Source: Microbacterium psychrotolerans (GTDB taxonomy: Bacteria > Actinomycetota > Actinomycetes > Actinomycetales > Microbacteriaceae). Taken from it: 64,000 nucleotides of DNA. Where the stretch lies: assembly GCF_031085295.1 (NCBI RefSeq), contig NZ_JAVFWO010000004.1, positions 372,001 through 436,000 on the forward strand. Direction: 5' to 3'. The notes beneath the pieces were generated by a model, which did no database searches, had not been told where the DNA came from, and saw only the letters and a program-made list of their open reading frames with translations. The first letter of the stretch is position 1. Each line of letters starts with the position of its first letter. Positions 33,385 through 40,794 of this stretch are shown here, piece by piece. Both the position numbers and the translations under genes were made by a program.

Positions 33385-33870
33385 GTGGACGTCGTCGACG
33401 GCCCTCGCATCGAGCACCGCGACTCGCGTCCGACGCTCGGCATCCGAAAGCGCACGCCGTTCCGCGGGATGCTCGCAGAACGCGATCGTCTCCTCTCGGA
33501 GCTCATCGGCTGGATGCGGGTCAACGACGTCGAGCCGGAAGGCTCGTTCTACCTGCGGCTGCACACCGTCGACATGGCGGGCGAGATGGACATCGAGGTC
33601 GGCACGTTCGCGACCGCCCCCGGTGACGCGAAGGTCGTGGAGGGTTCGATGCCCGGCGGTGAGTACGTCGTCCTGCGGTACGTCAATCACTCGATGCGGG
33701 CACACCGGCTTCTCTTCGACTGGGCGGAATCACAGCAGACACGGTTCGACGTCGAGGAGACGGATGCCGGCACCAGCTGGGCCGGGAGATTCGAGATCTA
33801 CGTCACCGATCCGCGCACCGAGCCGCGGAAGACCCGCTGGGAGACAGAACTCGCGTTTCTCACCCGCTGA
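33385..33870 (+). CDS. GyrI-like small-molecule-binding protein
   Basis: A 161-residue protein. After a basic opening (RIEHRDSRPTLGIRKRTPFRGMLAERDRLLSEL) it shows SFYLRLHTVDMAGEMDIEVGTFA, VVEGSMPGGEYVVLRYVNHSMRAHRLLFDWAES and GRFEIYVTDPRTEPRKTRWETELAFLTR, the pattern of GyrI-like/AraC effector-binding domains (SHS2 pair). Stand-alone versions bind hydrophobic compounds. The GTG has GAGGAG upstream, and TACCGT at about 33351 is a possible -10. Confidence 0.8.
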   Translation: MDVVDGPRIEHRDSRPTLGIRKRTPFRGMLAERDRLLSELIGWMRVNDVEPEGSFYLRLHTVDMAGEMDIEVGTFATAPGDAKVVEGSMPGGEYVVLRYVNHSMRAHRLLFDWAESQQTRFDVEETDAGTSWAGRFEIYVTDPRTEPRKTRWETELAFLTR

Positions 33871-33961
33871 CGCGGGCCTCTGCAGCGTCCGACGCCGCTC
33901 GAGCATCGTGTGGCGCGGGCGGGTGTGGCGGGAGTCCCCTTCGGCTCGAGCGCCCGTCGCC

Positions 33962-33967
33962 TATACT
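33962..33967 (+). promoter_or_regulatory. -10 box TATACT upstream of the VWA gene
   Basis: TATACT is the nearest match to the consensus -10 in this 183-bp gap, about 87 nt before the GTG. No good -35 is seen. Confidence 0.4.
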
Positions 33968-34006
33968 CCACTGAAGTATCCCCCCACGTACGATGCCGTA
34001 TTCCCT

Positions 34007-34022
34007 GATACGAGGTCGTATC
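34007..34022. promoter_or_regulatory. GATACGA-GG-TCGTATC palindrome
   Basis: A perfect 7-2-7 inverted repeat lies between the TATACT box and the start of the VWA gene. A related half, TACGATGCCGTATT, is just upstream. It is a candidate repressor site. Confidence 0.45.
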
Positions 34023-34053
34023 CCATGCGGGCACCCACCCGCCGTCCATCGGA

Positions 34054-35760
34054 GTGCTTGTGGTCCGAGTGCAGCCGAACACGCCCGACAGTGGCGGTGC
34101 GCCCACACGCGCGGCCGCGCGCGCTGCGCAGCAGCGCAGGCGTTCGCTGATCCTCCTGGGCGTCATCATCGTTCTCGCTGTCGCGGTCGCGGTCGTGCTC
34201 GGCATCTTCTTCCTGCGCGGAGCCCCCGGTGAACCCGAGCAGGACACTTCGTCGACGTCGACGAGTGACTGTCTGCCGGCGAGCCTGCGCATCACCGCGG
34301 ATCCCGCGGTCGCAGGCGCGGTCGAGGCGACCGTCGCCGAACTGACCCGATCCGGCGCCGACTGCCCCGGCGTGACGATCGACGTGGAGGACAGCTCGGC
34401 CACGGCCGCGGCGCTGGCCACCGGGTCTGCGCCGGAGTTCGACGTCTGGGTGCCCGACTCTGCGATGTGGCCCGCGCGCGCCACCGGCCAGGCGGAGCTC
34501 ACCGGCGTGGACGCCGCTGAACTGGTCGTCAGCGATCCCGTGGCCAGCACGCCGGTCGTGTTCGCGGCGACGGAGGCTACGGCGGCTGCTCTCGAAGCCG
34601 CAGGGGCCGGGTTCTCGAGCCTGGCGGCACCCTCGGTCGCCACGGTGCTGCCAGACCCGTCGACGGTCGCAGCGAGCTCCGCCGCACTGCTCGCGCTGCA
34701 GACGGCCGTCGCCGGAGACGCGCGGATGTTCACAGCGATCGCACTCGGCCTCGACGCCGGTGTCGTTCCCACCGCCGCCGATGCGCTCGCTGCGGCATCC
34801 ACCGCGACGACGCCCACGATCGCGGTCACCACCGAACAGGCGGTCCTGGAGTACGGCAAGGATGCCGGGACACCCCTGGTGCCGATCTACCCGGCCGACG
34901 TGAAGCCCGCGGTGAGCGTAGCTCTCGTGACGCTCGCCGATGCGTCGGACGACACGCTCGCGGCGGTGAAAGAGCTCTCCGCGGGCCTGGCGGGCGCACG
35001 CGACCGTCTCGCCGAATACGGCCTGCGCGACGCGGCGGGGAACGCGGCCGACTCGACCGCGGAGGATGCCGGCGCGGCATCCGACCCCGTCGACAGCGCC
35101 AACCAGGCCGAAGCGCTGCGCACCTGGCAGATGCTCACTGCGCCGTCCCGGATGCTGTCGCTCAACGACGTGTCGGGTTCGATGCTCCAGCCGGCGACCG
35201 CCGACATGCGGCGCATCGACCTGTTCGAACAGGCCGCCGTCCGCGCCATCAATTCCCTGTCGGCCGACTCGTCGCTCGCCACCTGGGTGTTCTCGAGCCG
35301 GCGGATCGGCGGGCAGGACTGGCAGGAGATCGTCCCGTTCGGTCCGCTCGGCGATCCGGCGCACAAACAGCGCACGATCGACACGGCGAACGGGCTCGAC
35401 AGCCTCGTCGGCGGCGGGACGGGACTCTACGACAGCGTGCTCGCGGCCGTGCAGTACATGCGGGAGACGTACGTCCCCGGCCAGGTCAACCTGGTGCTGC
35501 TGAACACAGACGGGTACAACGAGGACGACGAAGGCCTCGACCTGCCGGGGCTGCTCGCGCAGCTCGAAACCCTCCGGGACCCCGCGAAACCCGTCGCGGT
35601 CATCGCGATCGGCTACGGGCCCGACACCGATCAGGCCGCGCTGGAGCAGATCGCCGCTGCCACCGACGGCGCGGCCTATCAGGCGCTGCAGCCGACCGAC
35701 ATCGGCACGGTGCTGGTCGACGCGGTCACCCAGCGCGGCTGCCGCCCGAACTGCGGTTAG
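34054..35760 (+). CDS. Substrate-binding-like domain fused to a VWA domain
   Basis: A 568-residue surface protein: a cytoplasmic tail with an RRR stop, one membrane helix at about 31-54, a Ser/Thr linker, a type-2 solute-binding domain at about 73-310 (SBP_bac_11-like, SAPEFDVWVPDSAMW, VASTPVVFAA), then a von Willebrand A domain at about 375-565 with a near-complete MIDAS: DVSGS (D-x-S-x-S), the Thr in GGTGLYDS, and NTDGYNED. Fusions of this type occur in actinobacteria, with unknown role. The GTG at 34054 is used; GTG at 34060 or 34069 is possible. Confidence 0.85.
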   Translation: MLVVRVQPNTPDSGGAPTRAAARAAQQRRRSLILLGVIIVLAVAVAVVLGIFFLRGAPGEPEQDTSSTSTSDCLPASLRITADPAVAGAVEATVAELTRSGADCPGVTIDVEDSSATAAALATGSAPEFDVWVPDSAMWPARATGQAELTGVDAAELVVSDPVASTPVVFAATEATAAALEAAGAGFSSLAAPSVATVLPDPSTVAASSAALLALQTAVAGDARMFTAIALGLDAGVVPTAADALAAASTATTPTIAVTTEQAVLEYGKDAGTPLVPIYPADVKPAVSVALVTLADASDDTLAAVKELSAGLAGARDRLAEYGLRDAAGNAADSTAEDAGAASDPVDSANQAEALRTWQMLTAPSRMLSLNDVSGSMLQPATADMRRIDLFEQAAVRAINSLSADSSLATWVFSSRRIGGQDWQEIVPFGPLGDPAHKQRTIDTANGLDSLVGGGTGLYDSVLAAVQYMRETYVPGQVNLVLLNTDGYNEDDEGLDLPGLLAQLETLRDPAKPVAVIAIGYGPDTDQAALEQIAAATDGAAYQALQPTDIGTVLVDAVTQRGCRPNCG

Positions 35761-35780
35761 GCCGCGCTACGCTCAGCCGC

Positions 35781-35939
35781 GTGATGATCCGGCGAGCAGC
35801 GCCAGATGATCTCGTGGCGATCAACGCGGTGCATCTGGCGTGCGGTCGGCGAGAGCGGGAGGCGCCGATGGCGGACGACCGCCACGACCGCCTCGTCGCG
35901 GTGGCGGTCGTCGACGGCGCGATCGCGTGCGAACAATGA
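35781..35939 (+). pseudogene. Truncated GNAT acetyltransferase
   Basis: Fifty-two codons read MMIRRAAPDDLVAINAVHLACGRREREAP...HDRLVAVAVVDGAIACEQ, then stop. This is the N-terminal quarter of a GNAT protein; the acetyl-CoA loop and C-terminus are missing, and nothing further is found downstream. TACGCT at 35768-35773, 7 nt before the GTG, is a preserved leaderless promoter. Confidence 0.6.
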
Positions 35940-36026
35940 CAGCCTCGTGCTCTTCAGAGCTGTTCGGCCCGCGGAGTTCCGCACCTGATCCCTCAGTGTC
36001 CACAAGCGGCTCGAGCCGAGGGTGGA

Positions 36027-36161
36027 TCAGGTGCCGGCGCTCTTGCGCGGCTTGATGAATGCGGCGGACTCGCGGGTCGCGCGTTTGTCTGCGCGCTTCT
36101 CCTTGATCGACCGCTGTGCGACCTTCTTGACACCGCGTGACTGCGGTGATTTTCCAGACAT
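36027..36161 (-). CDS. Small very basic protein (44 residues)
   Basis: MSGKSPQSRGVKKVAQRSIKEKRADKRATRESAAFIKPRK is rich in Lys/Arg, with 16 basic residues. It resembles short basic proteins seen in Microbacteriaceae that may bind nucleic acid or ribosomes, though no function is known to me. GGGGAAG lies about 10 nt before the ATG, and TAGGGG is further upstream. Gene reality is likely from composition and start signals. Confidence 0.6.
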   Translation of the reverse strand: MSGKSPQSRGVKKVAQRSIKEKRADKRATRESAAFIKPRKSAGT

Positions 36162-36287
36162 GAGAACTCGCTTCCCCTAGATCGGCTGGCGGGTGAACCA
36201 TCGACCATAGCCGCCTTCCGCGGGAAGTCAATTCGCGGTTCTCTCTTCCCGCCACTGCACGGGTGTGCGACCGGTGCTGACCGTGAA

Positions 36288-36312
36288 AAGTCCCACGGAC
36301 TTGCCTTTTTTT
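36288..36312 (+). terminator. Hairpin with seven-T tract, overlapping a promoter
   Basis: AAGTCC-cac-GGACTT followed by GCC and TTTTTTT looks like an intrinsic terminator, but no plus-strand transcript from upstream is evident except the GNAT remnant. The same bases also form the -35 region of the next promoter. Confidence 0.4.
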
Positions 36313-36328
36313 GCTTCCGGGCTATGGT
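36301..36328 (+). promoter_or_regulatory. Promoter TTGCCT-N16-TATGGT, leaderless
   Basis: TTGCCT (36301-36306 region) is 16 bp before TATGGT (36323-36328), which ends 6 nt before the ATG at 36335. The spacer begins with a T run. Confidence 0.5.
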
Positions 36329-36334
36329 GAGGGC

Positions 36335-36502
36335 ATGTCCATGACGGTTCGCTCTTCCACCCCGGTGCGTCTCTCCGGCGCCCTCGGAGTGGCGCGTGCG
36401 ATGGACATCGCTGGGGCACGGCACGCGGTGCTGCCGCCTCGGCCGCACGTGCAGGGAGCTGATGTGCTCTACCGCTCCCGCCGCCGCGCTCCGCCGCCCT
36501 GA
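36335..36502 (+). CDS. Leaderless small ORF ending in RRRAPPP, possible leader peptide
   Basis: A 55-codon frame (MSMTVRSSTPVRLSGALGVARAM...) that ends LYRSRRRAPPP. Consecutive Arg and Pro codons are slow to translate, and Pro-Pro-Pro causes stalling that EF-P relieves. Two nt after the stop, complementary segments TCCGTG/CACGGA form a small hairpin; a terminator-like hairpin with a T tract follows before the next gene. This is the layout of a leader peptide with attenuator. A plain small protein gene is the alternative. Confidence 0.55.
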   Translation: MSMTVRSSTPVRLSGALGVARAMDIAGARHAVLPPRPHVQGADVLYRSRRRAPPP

Positions 36503-36503
36503 A

Positions 36504-36566
36504 TCCGTGTCCCACCACGGAAATTCCGGCTACCCAGCGCGTCGCATCTGCGGCGCTTCTTTTTTT
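36504..36566 (+). terminator. Small hairpin plus terminator-like hairpin upstream of the 36584 gene
   Basis: TCCGTG (36504-36509) pairs with CACGGA (36516-36521). GCGTCGC (36539-36545) pairs with GCGGCGC (36550-36556, one G-U) and is followed by TTCTTTTTTT. It sits 17 nt before the ATG at 36584, so it would stop transcription into that gene unless prevented. Confidence 0.6.
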
Positions 36567-36583
36567 GCCCCGAGGAGGCAGTC

Positions 36584-37060
36584 ATGCCCACCGAACGTTT
36601 CCGTTCATCCCCGTCTGAGCGTGAGCTCCCGGATGCCGCGGCATCCCCACCGGATCTCAGCGCACACAGGAGCCTCATCGCGACGACAGCCTACAGACGC
36701 GACACCGCCCGCCCCGTGCCCGCGAAGCAGATCCACCGGTGGCTCGATGACGGCGGCGCCCCGGCGAGCGAGCCGATCGAGCTGAGTCCGCCCGTCACCT
36801 GGTCGCCCCAGGCGCTGAACGCGCGGCTCGTCGCGGAGGAGGCTCTGCGCGCGCTTCCCCGTCGTCCCTCGGCGATCACCGCGGAAGCGCGAGCCCGGAT
36901 CAGCCGGATCATCGCACAGGTGGAGCAGCGCCAACTGACACTGCGCGCGGCAACCGCGCAGCTGCGCGACCTCACCATCCGACTCCAACAGCACCGACGC
37001 GCCGAGGAGGCGAGACGTCGCCAGTGGAGATCCGGGCGGCTCTCGCACCGGCACGCCTGA
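36584..37060 (+). CDS. Basic alpha-helical protein, unknown
   Basis: A 158-residue protein with strong GAGGAGG ribosome-binding site. The N-terminal half is polar and Pro-rich (RFRSSPSERELPDAAASPP); the C-terminal half is a predicted long basic helix (ARARISRIIAQVEQRQLTLRAATAQLRDLTIRLQQHRRAEEARRRQW). No family was recognised. It is followed 68 nt later by a TraR/DksA-type gene and preceded by the terminator-like leader, so the pair may be conditionally expressed. Confidence 0.65.
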   Translation: MPTERFRSSPSERELPDAAASPPDLSAHRSLIATTAYRRDTARPVPAKQIHRWLDDGGAPASEPIELSPPVTWSPQALNARLVAEEALRALPRRPSAITAEARARISRIIAQVEQRQLTLRAATAQLRDLTIRLQQHRRAEEARRRQWRSGRLSHRHA

Positions 37061-37128
37061 CCGCACATGGCCCGGGTTCAGCTTCCGCCGCGCCCCATCA
37101 CGCATCCCACAACGAACAAGGACCGCCC

Positions 37129-37461
37129 ATGACCCCCGACACCCCCGCTGAAACCATCGCCCCGCCGAAGCTGGACATGGCGTCCATCCAGCGCTCGCTG
37201 GAAGAAGAGCTGAAGCGACGCGAAGACATCTTCCGCGAGCTCGCTCCTCGCGCCATTCCCCACGTCGATCCTGTCGCCTACATGGCCGCTGCGGAGACAC
37301 GTCGGGTGATGGACCAGCTCGGGGCGGCGCTGGACCGCATCTCGCACGGGACGTATGGACGGTGCGTCCGCTGCGGCGGCGCGGTCATGGCCGCGCGCCT
37401 CGAAGCACTGCCCTACGCCGAGACCTGCATCGTGTGCCAGAACGATGTCGAGAGCTCGTGA
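37129..37461 (+). CDS. TraR/DksA-type zinc-finger protein
   Basis: A 110-residue protein with a coiled-coil-like N-terminal half (MASIQRSLEEELKRREDIFREL, AAETRRVMDQLGAALDRISHGTYGRC) and the four-Cys zinc finger CVRCGG...CIVC (spacing C-x2-C-x17-C-x2-C). Proteins of this family enter the RNA polymerase secondary channel or bind near it; here the acidic tip residues of true DksA are not evident. AAGGA is 7 nt before the ATG. It probably forms an operon with the 36584 gene. Confidence 0.85.
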   Translation: MTPDTPAETIAPPKLDMASIQRSLEEELKRREDIFRELAPRAIPHVDPVAYMAAAETRRVMDQLGAALDRISHGTYGRCVRCGGAVMAARLEALPYAETCIVCQNDVESS

Positions 37462-37466
37462 ACACC

Positions 37467-37482
37467 CGTCCGCTCACGGACG
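37467..37482. terminator. Short hairpin between convergent genes
   Basis: CGTCCG-ctca-CGGACG, 6 bp, lies between the stop of the TraR/DksA gene and the stop of the S4 gene. Confidence 0.4.
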
Positions 37483-37497
37483 CGTGCTGATTCGCCC

Positions 37498-37725
37498 TCA
37501 CGGGCAGACGCGGACCCGGCGTCCCTCGAAACCGACGATGTCACCCAGCTGCAGCTGCCGGCCGCGGCGACGATCGACCTCCCCGTTCACCAGCACGTAG
37601 CCGTCGATGATGGCCTCTTTGACGTTTCCGCCGGAGTCGAGGAGTCCGGCGAACTTCACGAACTGCCCGAGGCGGATGACCTCGCCGCCGATCGAGACAT
37701 CTTCGATCGGCGGCAGGTTCGTCAT
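37498..37725 (-). CDS. S4-domain RNA-binding protein (YaaA/RlbA type)
   Basis: A 75-residue protein that is essentially one S4 domain: EVIRLGQFVKFAGLLDSGGNVKEAIIDGYVLVNGEVDRRRGRQLQLGDIVGFEGRRVRV. The IRLGQFLK and VNGE segments are the hallmark. Small S4 proteins of this type bind rRNA or take part in ribosome maturation. The ATG at 37725 is 6 nt after TAGCAT, which overlaps the stop codon of the beta-mannosidase gene on the same strand. Confidence 0.9.
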   Translation of the reverse strand: MTNLPPIEDVSIGGEVIRLGQFVKFAGLLDSGGNVKEAIIDGYVLVNGEVDRRRGRQLQLGDIVGFEGRRVRVCP

Positions 37726-37731
37726 CCCCGA

Positions 37732-37737
37732 ATGCTA
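37732..37737 (-). promoter_or_regulatory. -10 box TAGCAT inside the beta-mannosidase stop codon
   Basis: The minus-strand TAG stop of the upstream gene (37737-37735) is the first half of TAGCAT; six bases then lead to the ATG at 37725. This is the same arrangement as at 1222 and 58669. Confidence 0.6.
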
Positions 37738-40323
37738 GCCGACGCGGCAGCGCCCTGCCCTGGGACGGTCATCGGTGGCGCTCGAGACGAGAGGGATGGC
37801 CGGTACGTTCCAGGCGTCCAGACTCAGCGCCCGCTCGGCCGGCGCGACGCCGCGCCACTCCACACGATGCTCCCGCGACTCGCCGGGCAGAAGGGGTCGG
37901 GGGTCGTCGCGGACGAGTGCGCGCCCCGGTGAGCCCCACGGCCTGGCGTCGCGCAGTCCGGCACCGATCGCGGCCGCACCGCTGACGTGAGCGATGCGGA
38001 TGCGCCAGGCGTGGCCGTCGTCGTGGACTGCGGCATGGAGCTGCGCGGCGGGAAGATCCAGCAAGCCGCCGAGGTCGGCGCCGAGCGTCGCGACGGAGCG
38101 TTCGACGTCGATCGAGCGCCCCGCCGCGTCGCGCCATTCGGCCTCCCAGATGACGATGCCGTTCGAGCCGACATGGGCCACCTCGAGAGCTACGACCGGC
38201 CGGGGCTCTCCCACCGAGTCGAGCGCCGAGGCTGACACTTCCTTCAGCGTCCTGCCGGCCGCGTCTCGCAGGCGCAGCAGAACGATGGAGCCCGGACTCA
38301 CCCCGCGCTCAGACCACACCCATGCTCGCGCCGTCAGACGCTCATGGCCGGCCCAGGCGGATCGGGGCGTTTGCAGCGTCACCCGATCGCGGGCGAACGC
38401 GCGGGTCGCCGCGTGGAAGGCCGGCTTGGCCTCCCCCGACCACTCCACGACGCTGGTGCACCATGCGTTCGGAAAGCTCTCCGCGAGCTGCCACGGCAGC
38501 ACCATGCTGCAGCGCGGCCACCGGCGACGGTCGGCCTCTATCGCGTATTGCAGACCGGTCGCCTGCAGCCACTGGCTGGCGCGGCCCAGTTGCTCGATTC
38601 CGTCGATCCGTCCACCGAAGCATTCCGACACGAGGTCCGCGTTGTTCCACCACTCCCCGAGATGCCGGTAGACAGGGTTCGAACGGTCGGCAGGCCAGAG
38701 CGATTCGGCGGGGACGATGCCGCGAAGTGACCGCATACCCGCCATGCCCTCCACCCCGAACTCGGTGTGGGCGAGGTTCGTTCCGGCATCCGCGAGCGTG
38801 TGGTGGCCCTCGAGACCTTGGTGTTCCCACGGACCGTGCACGTCATGCTGACCCTCCGGGTCGGCGGCGATCCGGTCCAGACGATGGTGGAATGTCGGAC
38901 CGCTCGGGGATGTGGGCAGCCACGCCCGCCCGGGATCTGCGGCCGCGAGGGTGTCGCGCATCGCCGCAAGCACGGGGGACCGCGTCTCGTCGAGGGGGCC
39001 GAGATCATCCTCCAACTCGTTGCCACCGCACCAGACGAACAGGCTCGCGTGGTGGGCCAGCCGTTCGACGGCACGCAAGGCTTGGTCGACCGCATGCGCG
39101 ACGAACGCTGCATCGGCGCTAGGTGTGCTCTGCGTCCCTGAACTGGATTGGCTGAACTCCTGCCACACGAGCAGTCCGCGCTCGTCGCAGGCCTCGTAGA
39201 ATTCCTCCGACTCCAGAAGACCCCCGCCCCAGACTCTCAGGATGCGTGCGCCGGAGTCGGCAGCGAGATCGACGAGATGCCTGGTGCGGGTGGCGTCGAT
39301 CGTCCCGAACTGGATGTCGACGGGCGCCCAGTTCCAGCCGACGAGCGGGACGCGGTCGCCGTTGATGACGGCGGTGTAGCCGAGCGCGCCGACGGGTGCG
39401 CCATGGTTGGGGACGAGGCGCGCGTCCCGGAACCCGACACGGAAGGAGCGGGTGTGCCCTCCGGACGTGACTCGGAGATCATAGAGCGTCTGGCCACCGT
39501 GTCCGATGGGCTGCCAGAGTTCGACTTCTTCGAGATCCAGCCGAATCGTACCTGCGGTGGAGGTTTCGGTCGCGACGACGACGCCGTCCCGGAGGAGCAC
39601 GGCCGTGACCGGAGGGGATGGCGCATCCACCGCGTCCACGCTCGCCTCGACGATCACGCTGCCCGTGCCCGCGTCGAGGTCGACGCTCGATCGGGCGCTC
39701 ACAGCGGTCAGAGCGGAGGGCCCGATCACGAGCCGGACGTCACGCCAGATGCCCTGGTGCCGGAGGCGCGGCGCGAAGTCCCAGCCGCTGGTGAGCCGTG
39801 GACTCAGCGCGCGTACGCGGTCGGTGCGGCCCACTTGAGGCTCAGTCGGTTCTGCGGGACGGATGACGACGGCAAGCGTGTGAGCACCTACCGCGACCGG
39901 TGGGTCGCCCTCACCGCCGACCCGCAGCCAGGTGTGGTTGTGCAGCCCCGTGATCTCGCCGATCAGCCGGCCGTCCCAGAACACCCAGCCACCCGGATCC
40001 ACGCCCTCCAGTTCGAGCCAAACCCCATCGCTCGCGTCGAGCCGAGGCACGTCGACCAGTCGGCGGTATACCCAGTGGCGTTCGGCGGTCCACTCGGATT
40101 CCCGGGTCTGGCGCGCGAAGTACGGTGTGCGCACCTCCCCGGCGCGGACCAGATCGTCGACGACCGAGCCGGGCACACGGCTGCGGATCCACGCGTCAGT
40201 CTGCGCCGCCATCGTCACGCTGTTGCGGCGCTCGGCGGGCTTGCGGATATGCCACTGCCACGTATCGCCGAGCGCTTCGCGCATTTCCCACTCGTCGTCG
40301 CTCAGGGAGTGGATTCGGCGCAC
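37735..40323 (-). CDS. GH2 beta-mannosidase
   Basis: An 862-residue glycoside hydrolase family 2 enzyme without a signal peptide, so cytoplasmic. A sugar-binding jelly-roll domain (WVYRRLVDVPRLDASDGVWLELEGVD) is followed by an Ig-like domain and a TIM barrel with the acid/base Glu436 (VWCGGNELED) and nucleophile Glu521 (HTEFGVEGM), then C-terminal beta domains. RVWGGGLLESEEFYEACDERGLLVWQEF is characteristic of beta-mannosidases rather than beta-galactosidases. It would release mannose from imported manno-oligosaccharides. The GTG start lies 19 bp from a LacI-type palindrome, so it is probably repressed without substrate. Confidence 0.9.
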   Translation of the reverse strand: MRRIHSLSDDEWEMREALGDTWQWHIRKPAERRNSVTMAAQTDAWIRSRVPGSVVDDLVRAGEVRTPYFARQTRESEWTAERHWVYRRLVDVPRLDASDGVWLELEGVDPGGWVFWDGRLIGEITGLHNHTWLRVGGEGDPPVAVGAHTLAVVIRPAEPTEPQVGRTDRVRALSPRLTSGWDFAPRLRHQGIWRDVRLVIGPSALTAVSARSSVDLDAGTGSVIVEASVDAVDAPSPPVTAVLLRDGVVVATETSTAGTIRLDLEEVELWQPIGHGGQTLYDLRVTSGGHTRSFRVGFRDARLVPNHGAPVGALGYTAVINGDRVPLVGWNWAPVDIQFGTIDATRTRHLVDLAADSGARILRVWGGGLLESEEFYEACDERGLLVWQEFSQSSSGTQSTPSADAAFVAHAVDQALRAVERLAHHASLFVWCGGNELEDDLGPLDETRSPVLAAMRDTLAAADPGRAWLPTSPSGPTFHHRLDRIAADPEGQHDVHGPWEHQGLEGHHTLADAGTNLAHTEFGVEGMAGMRSLRGIVPAESLWPADRSNPVYRHLGEWWNNADLVSECFGGRIDGIEQLGRASQWLQATGLQYAIEADRRRWPRCSMVLPWQLAESFPNAWCTSVVEWSGEAKPAFHAATRAFARDRVTLQTPRSAWAGHERLTARAWVWSERGVSPGSIVLLRLRDAAGRTLKEVSASALDSVGEPRPVVALEVAHVGSNGIVIWEAEWRDAAGRSIDVERSVATLGADLGGLLDLPAAQLHAAVHDDGHAWRIRIAHVSGAAAIGAGLRDARPWGSPGRALVRDDPRPLLPGESREHRVEWRGVAPAERALSLDAWNVPAIPLVSSATDDRPRAGRCRVG

Positions 40324-40341
40324 GGATCACAGTCTGGCTCA

Positions 40342-40363
40342 GATGTGGGATCGATGCCACATC
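40342..40363. promoter_or_regulatory. LacI-type operator upstream of beta-mannosidase
   Basis: GATGTGG-gatcgatg-CCACATC is a perfect 7-8-7 inverted repeat whose core TGGGATCGATGCCA fits the LacI pattern with a central CG. It is 19 bp before the start codon. Confidence 0.65.
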
Positions 40364-40438
40364 GGGACCCGTTCCTCGACCCTGCCGACGGGCGTCGAAC
40401 GGCGTGCGAAGACGCGCCGGCTGTTGCAGGGGATCGGC

Positions 40439-40645
40439 CTACTCGGGCGCGTACTTGAAGGAGAGCTGGACCCGGGAACGGAACAGCAGCGTCCCGTCAT
40501 CGCCGACGACGACATCCTGCTTCGTCACCTCGGCGATTCGGAGATCGTGCAGTGATCCCGCGGCGGTGGTGATGGCCTCTCGGGCCGCCTCCTCCCAGGA
40601 CGAGGCACTGGTGCCGATGACGTCGATCACTCGGTACACGCTCAT
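40439..40645 (-). CDS. Dodecin family flavin-binding protein
   Basis: A 68-residue protein: MSVYRVIDVIGTSASSWEEAAREAITTAAGSLHDLRIAEVTKQDVVVGDDGTLLFRSRVQLSFKY. This is the full dodecin signature, with the Ile/Val-Gly-Ser/Thr-Ser-x-x-S-W flavin-stacking motif (GTSASSW). Dodecins form hollow dodecamers that store riboflavin or FMN. Dodecins fold as a single short beta-alpha-beta-beta unit, and the length fits. GGGG lies 7 nt upstream of the ATG at 40645. Confidence 0.94.
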   Translation of the reverse strand: MSVYRVIDVIGTSASSWEEAAREAITTAAGSLHDLRIAEVTKQDVVVGDDGTLLFRSRVQLSFKYAPE

Positions 40646-40744
40646 CTTTGAACCCCTCATCGCTCGATGCCGACGAACCCATACTGATCCCGCTCCCGCT
40701 CCGATGGAAGGGCGACAGCAGCGGGGCGCGGCGCCGCGCCCCGC

Positions 40745-40750
40745 TACTGT
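40745..40750 (+). promoter_or_regulatory. -10 box TACTGT upstream of a short leader frame
   Basis: TACTGT ends 8 nt before the ATG at 40759, which opens the leader frame preceding the oxidoreductase gene. Confidence 0.45.
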
Positions 40751-40758
40751 GATCCCTC

Positions 40759-40794
40759 ATGGGGTATCAGGCAAGTCTCGGAGGCAACCCATGA
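40759..40794 (+). other. 11-codon leader ORF overlapping the oxidoreductase start
   Basis: ATG GGG TAT CAG and seven more codons end in CCA TGA; the TGA (40792-40794) overlaps the ATG of the next gene (40791-40793). The leader contains GGAGG, the ribosome-binding site for the main gene, so translating it would govern access to that site. Confidence 0.45.

Noticed and set aside
36304..36334. A WhiB7-type resistance leader at 36.3 kb
   Set aside because: The architecture (short ORF plus terminator) is similar, but the characteristic AT-rich element before the -35 and a resistance or whiB gene downstream are missing; kept only as an analogy.
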